Assembly: GCF_014805685.1 (NCBI RefSeq)
Contig: NC_060887.1
Location: 12,711,463-12,775,462, forward strand
DNA length: 64,000 nucleotides
DNA from: Silurus meridionalis
Lineage: Eukaryota > Chordata > Actinopteri > Siluriformes > Siluridae
Direction: 5' to 3'
Shown here piece by piece: positions 49,801 through 61,869 of this stretch. The position numbers and the translations under genes are program-made. Each line of letters begins with the position of its first letter. Position 1 is the stretch's first letter. The notes under the pieces are model-generated. The model ran no database searches and had not been told where the DNA came from. It saw only the letters and a program-made list of their open reading frames with translations.

Positions 49801-49908
49801 TGAAGATTAGGATTGCACACTGCAGCATAACTTCTACTTTATCTTTTACAGCCAGCATCTAATCCTGCATCACAAACTATTTATTCTAATGTGAGGAACA
49901 TGAAATAA
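37520..49908 (+). CDS. CEACAM-like inhibitory Ig receptor C with ITIM and ITSM
   Basis: Ten exons give an open 506-aa frame: 37520-37568, 37902-38219, 39223-39501, 39633-39899, 41255-41530, 45267-45384, 46310-46347, 46552-46568, 49367-49468 and 49852-49908. All junctions are GT/AG and phase-consistent. Signal peptide [17 protein letters not shown]. Cysteine-less V-type N domain 17-122, I-set 123-215, C2-type 216-304, second I-set 305-396 with its cysteines, membrane helix about 409-432 rich in small residues (AGIVIGVIVGVAAIAGLI). The tail holds an ITIM, LHYADI (Tyr458), and an ITSM, TIYSNV (Tyr499), 41 residues apart near the C-terminus. Such tails recruit SHP-1/SHP-2 or SAP-type adaptors in mammalian receptors, so an inhibitory surface receptor is inferred. 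Possible polyadenylation signals (AATAAA) at 49907 and 49987. Confidence 0.88.
37746..37804. repeat. (GA)n microsatellite in intron 1 of gene C
   Basis: A GA tract about 100 bp before the N-domain exon; longer than in A or B. Confidence 0.95.
39023..39110 (+). pseudogene. Relic of an extra I-set exon in gene C
   Basis: Keeps an acceptor (CCCCAG) and about 85 bp aligned to the start of the real I-set exon at 39223 (TTCAACAACACTGTTAGTCT). Small deletions put it out of frame, and it ends after the first third of the domain. It matches the relic in copy A. Confidence 0.75.
40606..41043. mobile_element. Small DNA transposon in gene C intron
   Basis: The ends are inverted: CACCAGGCATAACATTATGAC at the left; TTATAATGTTATGGCAG and CCTGGTCAGTGTA at the right. 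It is a deleted derivative of a mariner-like fish family and has no usable frame. Confidence 0.65.
41584..41745 (+). mobile_element. tRNA-derived SINE
   Basis: Box A-like TAGCTTATTGG and box B-like AGTTCAAATCC head a body ending GGATTAGGGGCGTCTGCCAA. Lies in gene C's intron after the second I-set exon. Confidence 0.7.
42980..44534 (-). mobile_element. Complete Tc1/mariner element in gene C intron
   Basis: The ends CAGGGAGTGCAGAATTATTAG and TAATAATTCTGCACTCCCTG are inverted and flanked by TA on both sides (42978-42979 and 44535-44536). A second pair of inverted GCCTAATAATTATGCAC motifs lies inside. Length 1555 bp. Its transposase gene runs on the minus strand, opposite to gene C. Confidence 0.93.
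43435..44316 (-). pseudogene. Tc1/mariner transposase pseudogene
   Basis: Minus strand. The N-terminal frame 44316-44134 begins MGQKKDLTGSEKSKIVRYIA and holds a helix-turn-helix. Frames then shift. 43878-43435 carries the catalytic half: GGVLVWAGI, FMQDNAPSHT with the second aspartate, and [14 protein letters not shown] with the last catalytic residues. At least two frameshifts separate the halves, so no active protein is expected from this copy. Confidence 0.88.
47217..48612 (-). mobile_element. Rex1/Babar-like LINE, 5' truncated
   Basis: Minus strand. An open stretch at 48512-47907 (201 codons) encodes the reverse-transcriptase C-terminal region: MGVILDSNLSFKNHINQVTK, SRIDYCNALLGGCPASLINK, LQLVQNAAARVLTR and LSSLHWLPVKFQIDYK. 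The 3' end at about 47217 has the typical ATTTGTATAGCGCTTTT sequence and an imperfect (CAAGT)n tail. It sits in gene C's long intron before the ITIM exon. Confidence 0.88.
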
Positions 49909-50049
49909 TAAAAAATGTGGATGAAACTGACTAAGCCTGCCAATTTCCACATATTTGATCGACTTGCCATTTTAATGAAAGAGAAAAATAAAAAAAAGAA
50001 TTCAGTGAATGAATGTCTTTCTTTTGCTTCAATAGGCATTTCTATGTAA

Positions 50050-52154
50050 CCCTTACAATGAGTCTGATTTTGTCTTTAGACTTTCTTGCTTGCAATATTT
50101 TATACAAGTGACAGCGAGATTCAATTTGCAATGTTCTTATCAATGTTATATATTGTATATAACATTGAAAAAAGTAGAAAAAGGAAGAAATGGATGAGAT
50201 GCATATGTATAATACAGTAAATGTGTAGTAGTACGTATAAATAAAATGCAATCCAGAAATTCTCCAGACTGTAATAAATGGATTGGCATATAAGACAATA
50301 AGACTATTGTACCTTTGATAAAAAAAAAAATAATAATAATATTTTTTTTAATTTAATAAATAAAAAAAGTTCTCAAAATAAATAAAAAAAACTTCTCTGA
50401 AAATATGAAAGAAAATTTGAGAACAATAGCATTATAACAATATCAAAGCTTGCACTTTAACTACCTTTGAATCTTTTTAGACAGATCCTGATTGTGTTTT
50501 TAACCTTTGGACATGCTAAAGTGTGTTGCTTAGGGAACTGAAATGAGGAAGTAATAAAAGTTAAAAATTGACTAGACAAAAATGTAAAAAAGGATTGCAA
50601 TGTGTCTCAACAGTCATGAAATAGAAAAAAATGTTAATATCGGATACATTTCTTTTAAAGTTCTGTACAAATAAGAATGCTCAATCATTTTCGTTCGCCG
50701 ATTTTTGTGTTTCATGTAGACCTATGGAATGTTATGTAAAATGCATGTGTTTGTTGAACTTGTTTTCATTAATTTTTGACAATTCTTTTAATTTAGGAAT
50801 TTTCACAAATCAGTTTGTCCACAAAACTCATTACAATTATATTGTTTATATAAGAATACTGTGATTACACAATTTATCTGTCTATGGTAATATGTATGAC
50901 CTTGATTGTTTAATTGACCTAGTTTGACCTGGATTGTTAAATACATTTTTTTTTTTTTTTTAAGATTCATTTAAACATTTCTGCTTATTTCTTTTTTTCT
51001 AAAATTGCTGTCACTTAGAATAAAGATTTTCTTTAAAGTTTAAGAAGAAAGACTTTTTTGTGTCATTCTTCTATAATTCTCTGCTGAAACATCTGACAGT
51101 CATGTACTTTTTAAAATATTTAATATGAATTCAAAACAATATTTATTTAAAAACATTTAAGGAGCTTGCAATGGAACTATTCTAGCTGCTGATGGAGTGA
51201 CAAGACTTGGCATTGATGACTGATCACTCATCGATATTTTTTTAAATATAGTATTTAGTATTTGATATTCTGCAGTAATAATTTATGGCTAGTCTAAATT
51301 ACATGTAGTTGTGAATGAATATGCAAATGTGTGTACATGGACAAAAAATGTAATGTATTCAAATCTGTGTAATAGGTGTTTATTGCTATTTGACAGTAAA
51401 TTTGTTATTAATTATGCTGAATATATAGCTTACATAAATTGCTTAATGTATTCACTGCCATTGCAGAAGCCAATTATAAACCAATCCATAGTGACCTGAA
51501 GTGCTCTGAAGTCTCTAGAAATAAATACATCCTGATAATGGTCAACGAGATCAAAGACTAAGAGTACTATCAATTTAAAAACTATTGTGGGAAGGTTATT
51601 TGGGTGCTAATTTTTAATGTCTTTAGACATTGTTTGATGACTGCTGGTGAATCAGCTTTTCGAACATTTTGGCGAAGTTTATTCACACCACCGAGGTGCC
51701 AGAACAGAGAAGAATTGTGAGGAATGTCTTCCAAACTAAAACCAATACAATGCAGATGTTCAATGTTGTGTGTTAATAGTACTTTGTTTATTAGAGAATC
51801 TTAAACATGAGTATACTACTGTACATGAACTTTGCATACACTGTAACTGTACATAAAATATTAGGTAATTTCTATTTGCAACATCTTGTGTCCCTGTGTG
51901 GTGCATGGAGCATGTTTTACAGATTGTGTGTAAATATACATATTATTTTTTGTTTGTCTGCTTCATCCCTAATACAGTATCCTACTGTTAAAATATTGCA
52001 TTCTTGGATTAATTTGTTTTAAGTTCTAGATGTTTCTATGTCTAGCTACTTCAGTTTGACTTTTCTGTTATGATGGGAACAGAGGGTATGTGCCTGTGCT
52101 GCAGACAAACTAGATTTATTAGTACTTTAATGAAGAAAACCAATTCATGTTAAT

Positions 52155-52212
<58 letters not shown>

Positions 52213-52308
52213 AATTTCTTTTTTTAATGATTGTATTGAATTAAAATTGATTAAATTGATTCAATGTCTTTTTACTTTAAATTTACACGAAAACTTTTAC
52301 AATGATCT
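50050..52308. other. AT-rich intergenic DNA between genes C and D
   Basis: No gene or named repeat recognised. Contains an (AT)n tract at about 52160-52208. The small open frames here have no domain or splice context. Confidence 0.5.
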
Positions 52309-52435
52309 ACTCATTCATTCTTAATTTTAATTTGGGATTTGTGCCATCTTGTGGAAGAATAAAGAACTCTCCTGTAGTTCTTTATTCTACCACAAGATGG
52401 CACAAATCCCAAATTAAAATTAAGAATGAATGAGT
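52309..52435. repeat. Near-perfect 60-bp palindrome with 7-nt loop
   Basis: Left arm 52309-52368 (ACTCATTCATTCTTAATTTT...AAAGAACT) and right arm 52376-52435 are reverse complements with a single A/T difference. The loop is CTCCTGT. Part of the arm (GCCATCTTGTGG, AGATAAAGAAC) recurs at about 58458. As RNA it would form a long perfect hairpin. It could be a tiny fold-back element or a hairpin small-RNA precursor. Confidence 0.93.
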
Positions 52436-52493
52436 TGCATTTACACTATAAAAAAAAACAACTTACAAACCCTGTCATGTGTTACAGGTTACT

Positions 52494-53864
<1,371 letters not shown>

Positions 53865-53865
53865 A

Positions 53866-53895
53866 TGACAGCTAAACACTGTTACAAACCTTGTG

Positions 53896-53970
<75 letters not shown>

Positions 53971-54002
53971 TTGTATAGGTTTGTAACAGTGTTTAGCTGT
54001 CA
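53866..54002. repeat. Inverted 26-bp repeat flanking an (AT)n tract
   Basis: TGACAGCTAAACACTGTTAC continuing to AAACCT (53866-53891) is repeated exactly in reverse complement at 53977-54002, either side of about 68 bp of TA repeats. The whole can fold as a cruciform. It directly adjoins the truncated right end of the Tc1-like element. Confidence 0.88.
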
Positions 54003-54887
54003 GAGAGGTTCCTTTTTGCAAGTAAATTTCAACACAAAAAAAATACACTGTGTACCGTTTTTAACTTGCAAGCTTCTGTTGCTTAATTGTTGATTCTGTA
54101 ATTCTTTGTGTAAAAGGAAACCTAAATTTGTGCAACTTTTCTGTTATGCCAGTGAAAGGAACAAGACGTTACATTGCACACGATTTCAAATCCCTCCATG
54201 TATGTTCTTATAAATGTACTATTTTAATTTTTTTTTTTTTTACATACCCAGTATTAAAACGCTTTGTGTTTACAAGGTAGATACTAGTATTCAAAGCAAC
54301 TCACAGGTGAGGCAGAAATAGAAAGTATCTAGCTAAACAGCTAAAGGTTGAAAGAGTCAATTTAGTTATGAATTAAGTGCAGTCTATTGTAGGAACTGTA
54401 CTTTCCACTTCAGATTTCCAGAATGTGCTTCTGTGTGCATCATGTATTAATAATACAAATTATTAATGTAGTTTATTTCCAAATATTTTTAAAAATGATA
54501 TCATGTCAGCATATACACTATAGAAAAAAGTTTGACCCCATTTGTATGTGGTTTATCAGCGTCACATTCAACATTTAGTTCTCTTTTGCTATTCACAATG
54601 GCATTGGCATTCTGGAACAGATTTGGGTTTCCTAGTTCAAATGAAGGGAAAGTTTAATTTTAACACATCAAAAAACATCCTGTACAATTGTGTGCCTTCA
54701 ACTTTGTGGCAACAGTTTGGAGAAAAACCATATATGGCTGGAACAGTTGGCAGTCCTAATACTTTTGTTCAAATAATATATGGCGCAATCTGGAACTCTA
54801 CTAACTTCCTGTCATTTTGTCTACTTATAGTTTTAGAGATTAAATATCTTGCATTTTGAGAATCAGAGACAGAGAGAAGATTGAAAG

Positions 54888-55081
54888 ATGATGCTGGATG
54901 TGAATATACATATTTTTCTGACAATTTTAGGTAAGCTTGTTTACTTTGAAAAATGTGTTTCATTTGTGAGAAGCAAATGTTCAGTATCAAGAAATAGATT
55001 TTACTGAATAATGTGTTTATTTGACTATATTAAAATTAGATTTGTTAATTATGTGAAGCATTATGGAACTTGATATCATTA

Positions 55082-55157
<76 letters not shown>

Positions 55158-58100
55158 AAATATCTTCGGATTTCAATGGTATATTATTCCACATTACTCA
55201 TGCTTTCAAGTAATTAAAAGGTGCTATTTAACTTCTTATTTGTGCAGCTGCTTTTGTTATAATATGATTTTTCAGCAGCTGTTATTTCTGTTTATTACAA
55301 CTAAATGTGGTTTAAATACTCTCTTTCTAATGTTTTGCAAAATAAGCATTAACTGTGTCTACAGTGCTGTGAAAACGTATTTACATTTTTTTTTTCTTTT
55401 TGCATTTTTGTCATACTTAAATGACTCAGATTATCAAGCAAATTTAAATTTTACACAAAGACAACCCGAGTAAATACAATATGCAGTTTTCAAATGAGGA
55501 TTTCATTCATTCAGTTGCCCCTAAACCTCATAACTGGTTGTGCCACCCTTGACCATGACCTGACCTGTTTAAGGTCATGCCACAGCATCTCAATCGGATT
55601 TAAGTCCAGACTTTGACTAGGCCACTCCAAAGCTGTTTTGATGTTGAGCCATACAGAGGTGGACTTGCTGGTGTGTTTCAGATCATTGTCTTGCTGCATA
55701 ACCCAAGTGCATTTGAGCTTGAGGTCATGAACTGATGGCCAGACATTCTCTTTCAGGATTTTCTGTTAGAGAGCAGAATACATGGTTAATTCAGTTAGGG
55801 CAAATCTTCCAGGTCCTGATGCTGCAGACCATCATAGTGCTACCACAATGTTTGTCTGTTGGTATGTTCTTTTTTTATAAAATGCTGTGTTAGTTTTACG
55901 GCAGAAGTCATTAGACACACTCCTTCCAAAAAGTTCGAATTTGTCCAAAGGTATTGGGGATAATTAGGATTTTCTTTTTTGGCAAATGTGCGATGAGTGA
56001 TCTTTTTAGTATCATTATAATGGCTCTGAGTATCATTATAATGAGTCCCAAAGCCTTAGAAATGGCTTTCTATCCCTTTTTACTGGTTAATAAATTACTT
56101 TGTTTCTCATCTGTTCTTGAATTTCCTCCAATCGTGTCATGATGTGTTGCGTTTTGAAATCTTTTAGCATGCTTTACTTTGTCACACTGGTTCTATTCAA
56201 GTGTTTTTTTGATGCAACAGGTCTGGCAGCAATCAGGCGTGGGTTTCGCAAATGAAATTTAACGAATCTTTCAAAGAAATGTGGTAAATCACAGTTAATG
56301 ATTTAACAAAGTGGGTGGTTGGGGAATTACTTTTTTCACAAAGTGCCAGGCAGGTTTGGACAGCTTTTTTCCCCTCTAAAATAAACAAAATCTTCATATG
56401 AAAACGTTATTTTGTGTTTACTCTGGGCATCTTTGTGTAAATGTGATGATTGGAATCATTTAAGTGTGACAAATTAGCAAAAATAAATAAATAAACAGCA
56501 CAAAAAGAAAACACAGCACTGTATATGTTAGACCATTACACTATATTACAGTTCTATTATTGTTTCTGTTCATGTGTACAATTCTTGTTTAATCATTAAA
56601 AAAAAAATGAGGAAATGAATGTTGCTGTATTTCAGGGCTTGTGCAGGTGCAGGTTGTAAAAACAAGTGAGTTTCTTCCATTCCATCTGTCTACTTACATA
56701 TTCATGGTTTATTTTCATCTTTTAGTTCTATGTAATAAAATATAATATAATCAGTCTGTTTTAGATGCAAAATACAATAAATTGTAAACTTGATAAACAT
56801 TTCCATAAGAGACAGTTCCATATTTTCCCTTTTCCTAATGTAGGTAAGCCACAATTTGTACAGATCTTAGGTCCTAAAGAGGTTGTAGCTGGAGTGAGTG
56901 CCTTTTATGAGTGTACTGCAGTGTGCAGCCACAAATGTAATTATACCTGGAATGTGAAAGACCAAACGTTTCCTGGAAGGGAATTTACCCTGACTGAAAA
57001 CGGTGTCGACAGATTCGTCACACTACAATGCACAGTGTCCGATGAAGACCGCAAGTATTTTGTCAGCGATGTCAGATCAGTCACAGTCATAAGTATGTTC
57101 ACCCTGCTGCTCAGATTTTCTCTGAATCATCAGTCACAGTGCACAATTCAGTCAAATATCACTTTTTATACATGCGAACAAGGTAATGATTGTCCTTTTA
57201 ACTCTTACAGATCCCATTTCTGTGAAGCCATCAGCTGATCAATCAGTGCTTAACCAGACACCTAAAGTAGGCCAATCATTTCGTTTAACATGTGATGGGG
57301 TCTCAAGACCAGTCGCTATAACCTGGCTTAAGGATGGTGCAACTCTTAAATTAAACTCCAGGATGAGCCTATCTCCAGACAACATGACTCTGTCTTTTAG
57401 CCTTCTGGCAGATTCGGATAGTGGCAAATATCAGTGCAAAGTCTATAATGGAAATGTCACTGTAATAAGCAAGGTCTACCTGATTTACCGTGAGTAAGCC
57501 TAATTTCTCTCACACAGCAAAATATTTCCTTATTGTTCTCATAAAAGGTTGACATGCTCTATATATCCTAACATCTAAAATCTCAGATAAATTAGATAAT
57601 TATCTGAACCTTTAAAGGTCATAAGTTCAAACTCCAGCTCAGACAAGTGCTTCAAGTAATGGCCTTTGATCTTAACCCTAAACTTGTATGAATGAGCTCA
57701 GCATACATTAATCTGGACATGGACATGTCTGCCAAATGCTGTAAACTAACTTGTAAGGTTTAGATAATTATGGTGGATAAGGTCAAATTCAAATACATGA
57801 CCTGATGTTACCTCATGACCTCCTTCTGCAGTTGGATATGTTATCATTAATCTGAGTGGGCCAAACCGAGCTGAAGTGGGCATGCAAAGCAAATACACCT
57901 GTGCTGCACAGTGTGGAATGGATTGCACAGTGCAGTGGACTTTGAATAAAGGCTTTCCAAGGGGAAGATTTATTGCTGAGGGACCACAGATCCTCTGGAC
58001 ACCCTCTGACCTCGGACAGACACAGGTCTTCACTTGCATTGCTCTGACCCCGGGGGGAGAAAATATTGGACAGGTCACCAAAACCGTGACTGTTGTAGGT

Positions 58101-59295
58101 GAGTACAAGCAACAGAACTCGGGCGCCACCTGGTGGATAGGAATAACAATGACCTATCCTTTTCAATCTGAGAGTTCCATTTAGAATTTTGTGTTTGCTT
58201 GTTACCCCTATCAGAGATATTAGTGTTTTGAAAAACCACTAGTAGTTCAGGGATTTTTAAGAAAATGGCATCCTATTACTGAGATACACTACCACCTTGA
58301 GAAGAGATAAAGAGCACTAGTCTGTCTGAATCTTAATGATGAATGAATTAGCAGCAAAACACATCACATAGTGTAAAAGGGAATTGCTTTTTTGTAATGT
58401 ATGCTCTCTGTATATTCACACGAGATATTACTCGTGTGAAAATACTTATTACTCTGCCATCTTGTGGGAAGATAAAGAACACCTTAAAGCTGTACTGTAT
58501 AACAGTGTATGACACTACAATACACTATATGGACAAAAGTATTGGGACACTTGAACTTTCCTGCCCATATGTGGTTCTTCTCCAAACTGTTACCACAAAG
58601 CTGGAGGCACACAATTGTATAGGATATCTTTGAATGCAGGATAAAAACATTTTGTGTTCACTTGAACTTAGAAACCCAAACCTGTAGCAGCATGGCAATG
58701 CCCCTGTGCACAAAGCGAGCTCCGTGAAGATCTGGTTTACATGAGTTGGAGTGGAAGATCTTGAGTGGCCTGCTAGAGAGCTCTGATCTCATCCCTACTG
58801 AACACCTTTAAGATGAATTGTCATGAACACTGACTGCAACTCACCTTTATCAGTACCTGCCTTTAGTAACACCCTTGTGGCTGACTAACACAAATGTCCA
58901 TAAGCACACTCCAAAATCTAGTGGAACATCTTCCCAGAAGAGTGGAGGAAATTATAAGAGAAAGTGTGGAATGCAATGCTCAAAAAGCACATACCGTACT
59001 TATGACCAGGTGTCCACAAACTTTTGTCAATATAGTGTGGATCCAAATTTCCTTAAAAAGCCTGCCATTTGTAAAATTTTGGGGTTATTAAGAATGAATT
59101 ATTAAACATTTTATAAAGAATTGGCAAGCCTTTTAGCAGCATGATACATAAATAAAATAAAATAAATAAAGTGTGATTTGCTCTTTTGCAGAGGCGCAGC
59201 CACGCCCCAGGCCCAGTAATGCTCAATCAAGCAAACCCAGTGTAGCCGTGGTGAACTTTGCATCTCTGCTGATGTTGGTTTCTGCTTGTGTCTGA
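54888..59295 (+). CDS. Three-Ig-domain protein D, probably GPI-anchored
   Basis: Six exons: 54888-54930, 56636-56665, 56844-57092, 57211-57489, 57832-58098 and 59192-59295. All are GT/AG with phase-1 joins, giving 323 aa. Start MMLDVNIHIFLTILG (ATG at 54888 or 54891), a signal peptide completed by a tiny second exon. Ig domain 1, residues 25-107, and Ig domain 3, 201-289, both carry an unusual CxxxCxxxC cluster before the core Trp (CTAVCSHKC, CAAQCGMDC), implying extra disulfides. Ig domain 2, 108-200, is a standard I-set type (LTCDG...SGKYQCKV). The last exon is Pro/Ser-rich then hydrophobic to the stop (SVAVVNFASLLMLVSACV) with no basic tail, as in GPI-anchored proteins. AATAAA at 59837. 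A distant member of the same cluster; no close family name is certain. Confidence 0.78.
55087..55153. repeat. (AT)n microsatellite
   Basis: A pure TA run in intron 1 of gene D. Confidence 0.97.
55362..56521 (-). mobile_element. Internally deleted Tc1-like element in gene D intron 1
   Basis: The ends CAGTGCTGTGAAAACGTATTT and ACAGCACTG are inverted and flanked by TA (55360-55361, 56522-56523). On the minus strand a transposase remnant reads [18 protein letters not shown] and [19 protein letters not shown] (55699-55511). Most of the N-terminal region is gone or scrambled. Confidence 0.85.
57610..57750 (+). mobile_element. Decayed tRNA-derived SINE
   Basis: Box B-like AAGTTCAAACTCC and the tail GGACATGTCTGCCAAATGCTG resemble the SINE at 41584. 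Box A is lost. In gene D intron 4. Confidence 0.5.
58522..59038. mobile_element. Non-autonomous DNA transposon in gene D intron 5
   Basis: The ends TACACTATATGGACAAAAGT and ACTTTTGTCAATATAGTGT style sequences are inverted. The body includes CCAAACTGTTACCACAAAGC. No intact frame. Same family as 12600 and 61443. Confidence 0.75.
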
Positions 59296-59836
59296 GGTTT
59301 GCCACACTAGAACAAGCTCTACACACAGTCATATCACACACACACTATCAGACTTTTTATCTTTTAAACTTTAGCTCTTCTCAAACCATCTGTTTTATCT
59401 TACATTGTACTGATATATACTGTATATTTAACCATCATTCAGGCATCACTTATTTTGTGCTTCAGCATTTGCCTATTTTTGATATGCTCATAGAAGATTC
59501 ATATTCCTAAAATGCACATAGCCAACTGTATATAATTCATACAATTGCTTAGGTTGCATAATGCTTTTACAGTAGACATTGTCACAGAAATGTGAAGATG
59601 CAGACTTAGATTTCTAATAAGAAAGCAAGACAGTAAGGTGAAAAAAAATAGTAACTAAGTCAACATGAGGAAAACATTAACCTGAAACCAGACTGAAAAT
59701 AGAATCCATTATCTTCTGAGTGATGACAGAAAAAAGGATTATAAATCATCTTTATTTCCAAAACTGTATATTATAAAGCCAAAAAGTACTGTGATGGTTG
59801 AATGAATGGCAAAAGTATATAGTAAAGTATACTGTG

Positions 59837-59842
59837 AATAAA
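59837..59842 (+). other. Candidate polyadenylation signal of gene D
   Basis: AATAAA about 540 nt after the gene D stop codon; it is the first canonical signal I noticed downstream of the stop. The real cleavage site is untested. Confidence 0.35.
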
Positions 59843-60668
59843 AGTTCTGGGATGAGACTTGCTTGTGTTCTTCATTGTATGCCTGCCATTAATGAGATCC
59901 ATTTATCTCCACCTTCAGTCAGAATAAAAAATACTAAGAAATGAATATGTTTTACAAAACAAAGTATACTTCTAGACATAATACATTTTTTTTCTGTTTT
60001 AAACGTAAAAAACTATTAATTTTGGGCTGAAATTTAATTTCCATAAATACCTACTCCTGTACACTGAGCCGTAAGAGATTTAATTTAAAGTAATTTATCA
60101 GTTTATCAGTGAATCCAAGCACAAAATCTTTACAACAAAAGCTGACAATTATCCAAATGCTGCAAAAACTACTGCACAATAATTATATACATAATTTAAA
60201 AAAACAATAATTATATACATACAAAAGCCCAGAAGCAAGTGAAAAATAGATGTAGGAAGAACACAACTAAATTTACAGACGCATATACAATCTATTAGGT
60301 TTAAGTAAATGTCTCTACTAAGTGATGTTTTGATAAATTTGTGATATACTGTGTGTAGCCATGGTATGACCAATAGGAGAATTGTAATGCCAATTTTATG
60401 ATATGTTTTTATTTATGTATTTATTTTAATATAACAGAATCTGCTGACCTTTAACATAGATGTAATGTGTTCCATGATAAGAGAGAAACTACATTTTGTT
60501 CCAGACATTGCTTCATCAGGCATTTGCATCTCTAAGGAGGAAGCAGCATGGGTGGACCTCTAAAACATTACAGTGACTAATGAGCTCTGTCATAAGCTTT
60601 AAAAAGTTTTATTTCAGCAAACCTTTGTTTCATTCCTCACCTAGGGAGATTTAGTATAATTCTCACCC

Positions 60669-60670
<2 letters not shown>

Positions 60671-60718
<48 letters not shown>
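60671..60718. repeat. (CA)n microsatellite
   Basis: A pure CA run. Confidence 0.97.
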
Positions 60719-60719
<1 letters not shown>

Positions 60720-61404
60720 GGAGGGTGGGGGTTTATGAGACACACCCAGGTAGACAAACTTACGCACTCACACATGACAAAGAGTTTTCAGTATCGATGT
60801 CCAAGTGCACACGGAAGAACTGAGACTTCCAACACTGAACCTTGTGATAAAAAAGTCACCATCAACTTTACTATTAAAGCTATGCTAAAATAACAATCTA
60901 AATATAAATAAAGCACTTAGAAAACGTATATACCTTCCAGATTTGTTAAAAAAAAAAGGTGCACTGATCACATTATTCAGTTTTTTTTTTCTTTTCACAG
61001 AACAGGCTGCGACACTGTTTGCTCTGCAGTGCATGATAGAATTGTCTTTCTCTGAGTGCCATTTATTCACAGAGGCTCTTTAATCTTCTGCTTGCCCCCT
61101 GTTTAATGTATGCTGCTTAGGAACAAACACATGCACATAAACTGGTAAATACTGGTTAATCATTGCCACTATTGCACTATGGCCTCGATTTCAGTTATCA
61201 TTTTAATATTTCTTTGCCGTCAGTTCAACTCTAACAAAGTGCTCTAATTATATATAAAGCATTTCTTTTAAAGCATTTTAAACATGAGCAGTTGAGGGCC
61301 TTAAGGGCCCAACAGTATCAGCTAGGCATAGCTTTGAAATCACTTTGAACTTTTCAATTAGATCATCTTAACCTCTGAATACCAATTCCCTAATAATATT
61401 TTTT

Positions 61405-61438
<34 letters not shown>

Positions 61439-61442
61439 GAGA

Positions 61443-61869
61443 GCACTATATAAAGTATATGGACAAAAAATATATACACCTGTCTTTTCCAGCCATATGT
61501 ATTTCCTCATCAAACTGTTACTGTACAGAATTGTATAGGATTGATTTTGATGTGGTTGCATTGCATTGTTCCTTCACTTGAAATAAAAGACCAAATCCTG
61601 TTCCAGCATAACAATTTCACTGTGCACATTTCCATGAACATATGGTTTACATGGGCTGGAGTAGAATATTACTAAACACATTTTAAATGAATTGGAACCC
61701 TGACTGCTCCCCAGACCTCCTCACCCTACATCAGTGAACAATGAGCAACTTCCCAGAATAGTGGAGGTTATTATATCAGCAAATGGGGACTAGATGTGGA
61801 ATGGGATGTTTAAAAAGCACATACATGTCTTATGGTAAGGTGTTCACAAATTGTTGTCCATATACTGTA
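61443..61869. mobile_element. Non-autonomous DNA transposon
   Basis: Ends with inverted ATATGGACAAAAAATATATAC-like and TTCACAAATTGTTGTCCATA sequences. The body contains AGCATAACAATTTCACTGTG and TGGTTTACATGGGCTGGAGT, shared with the element at 58522. More diverged than that copy. Confidence 0.65.
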
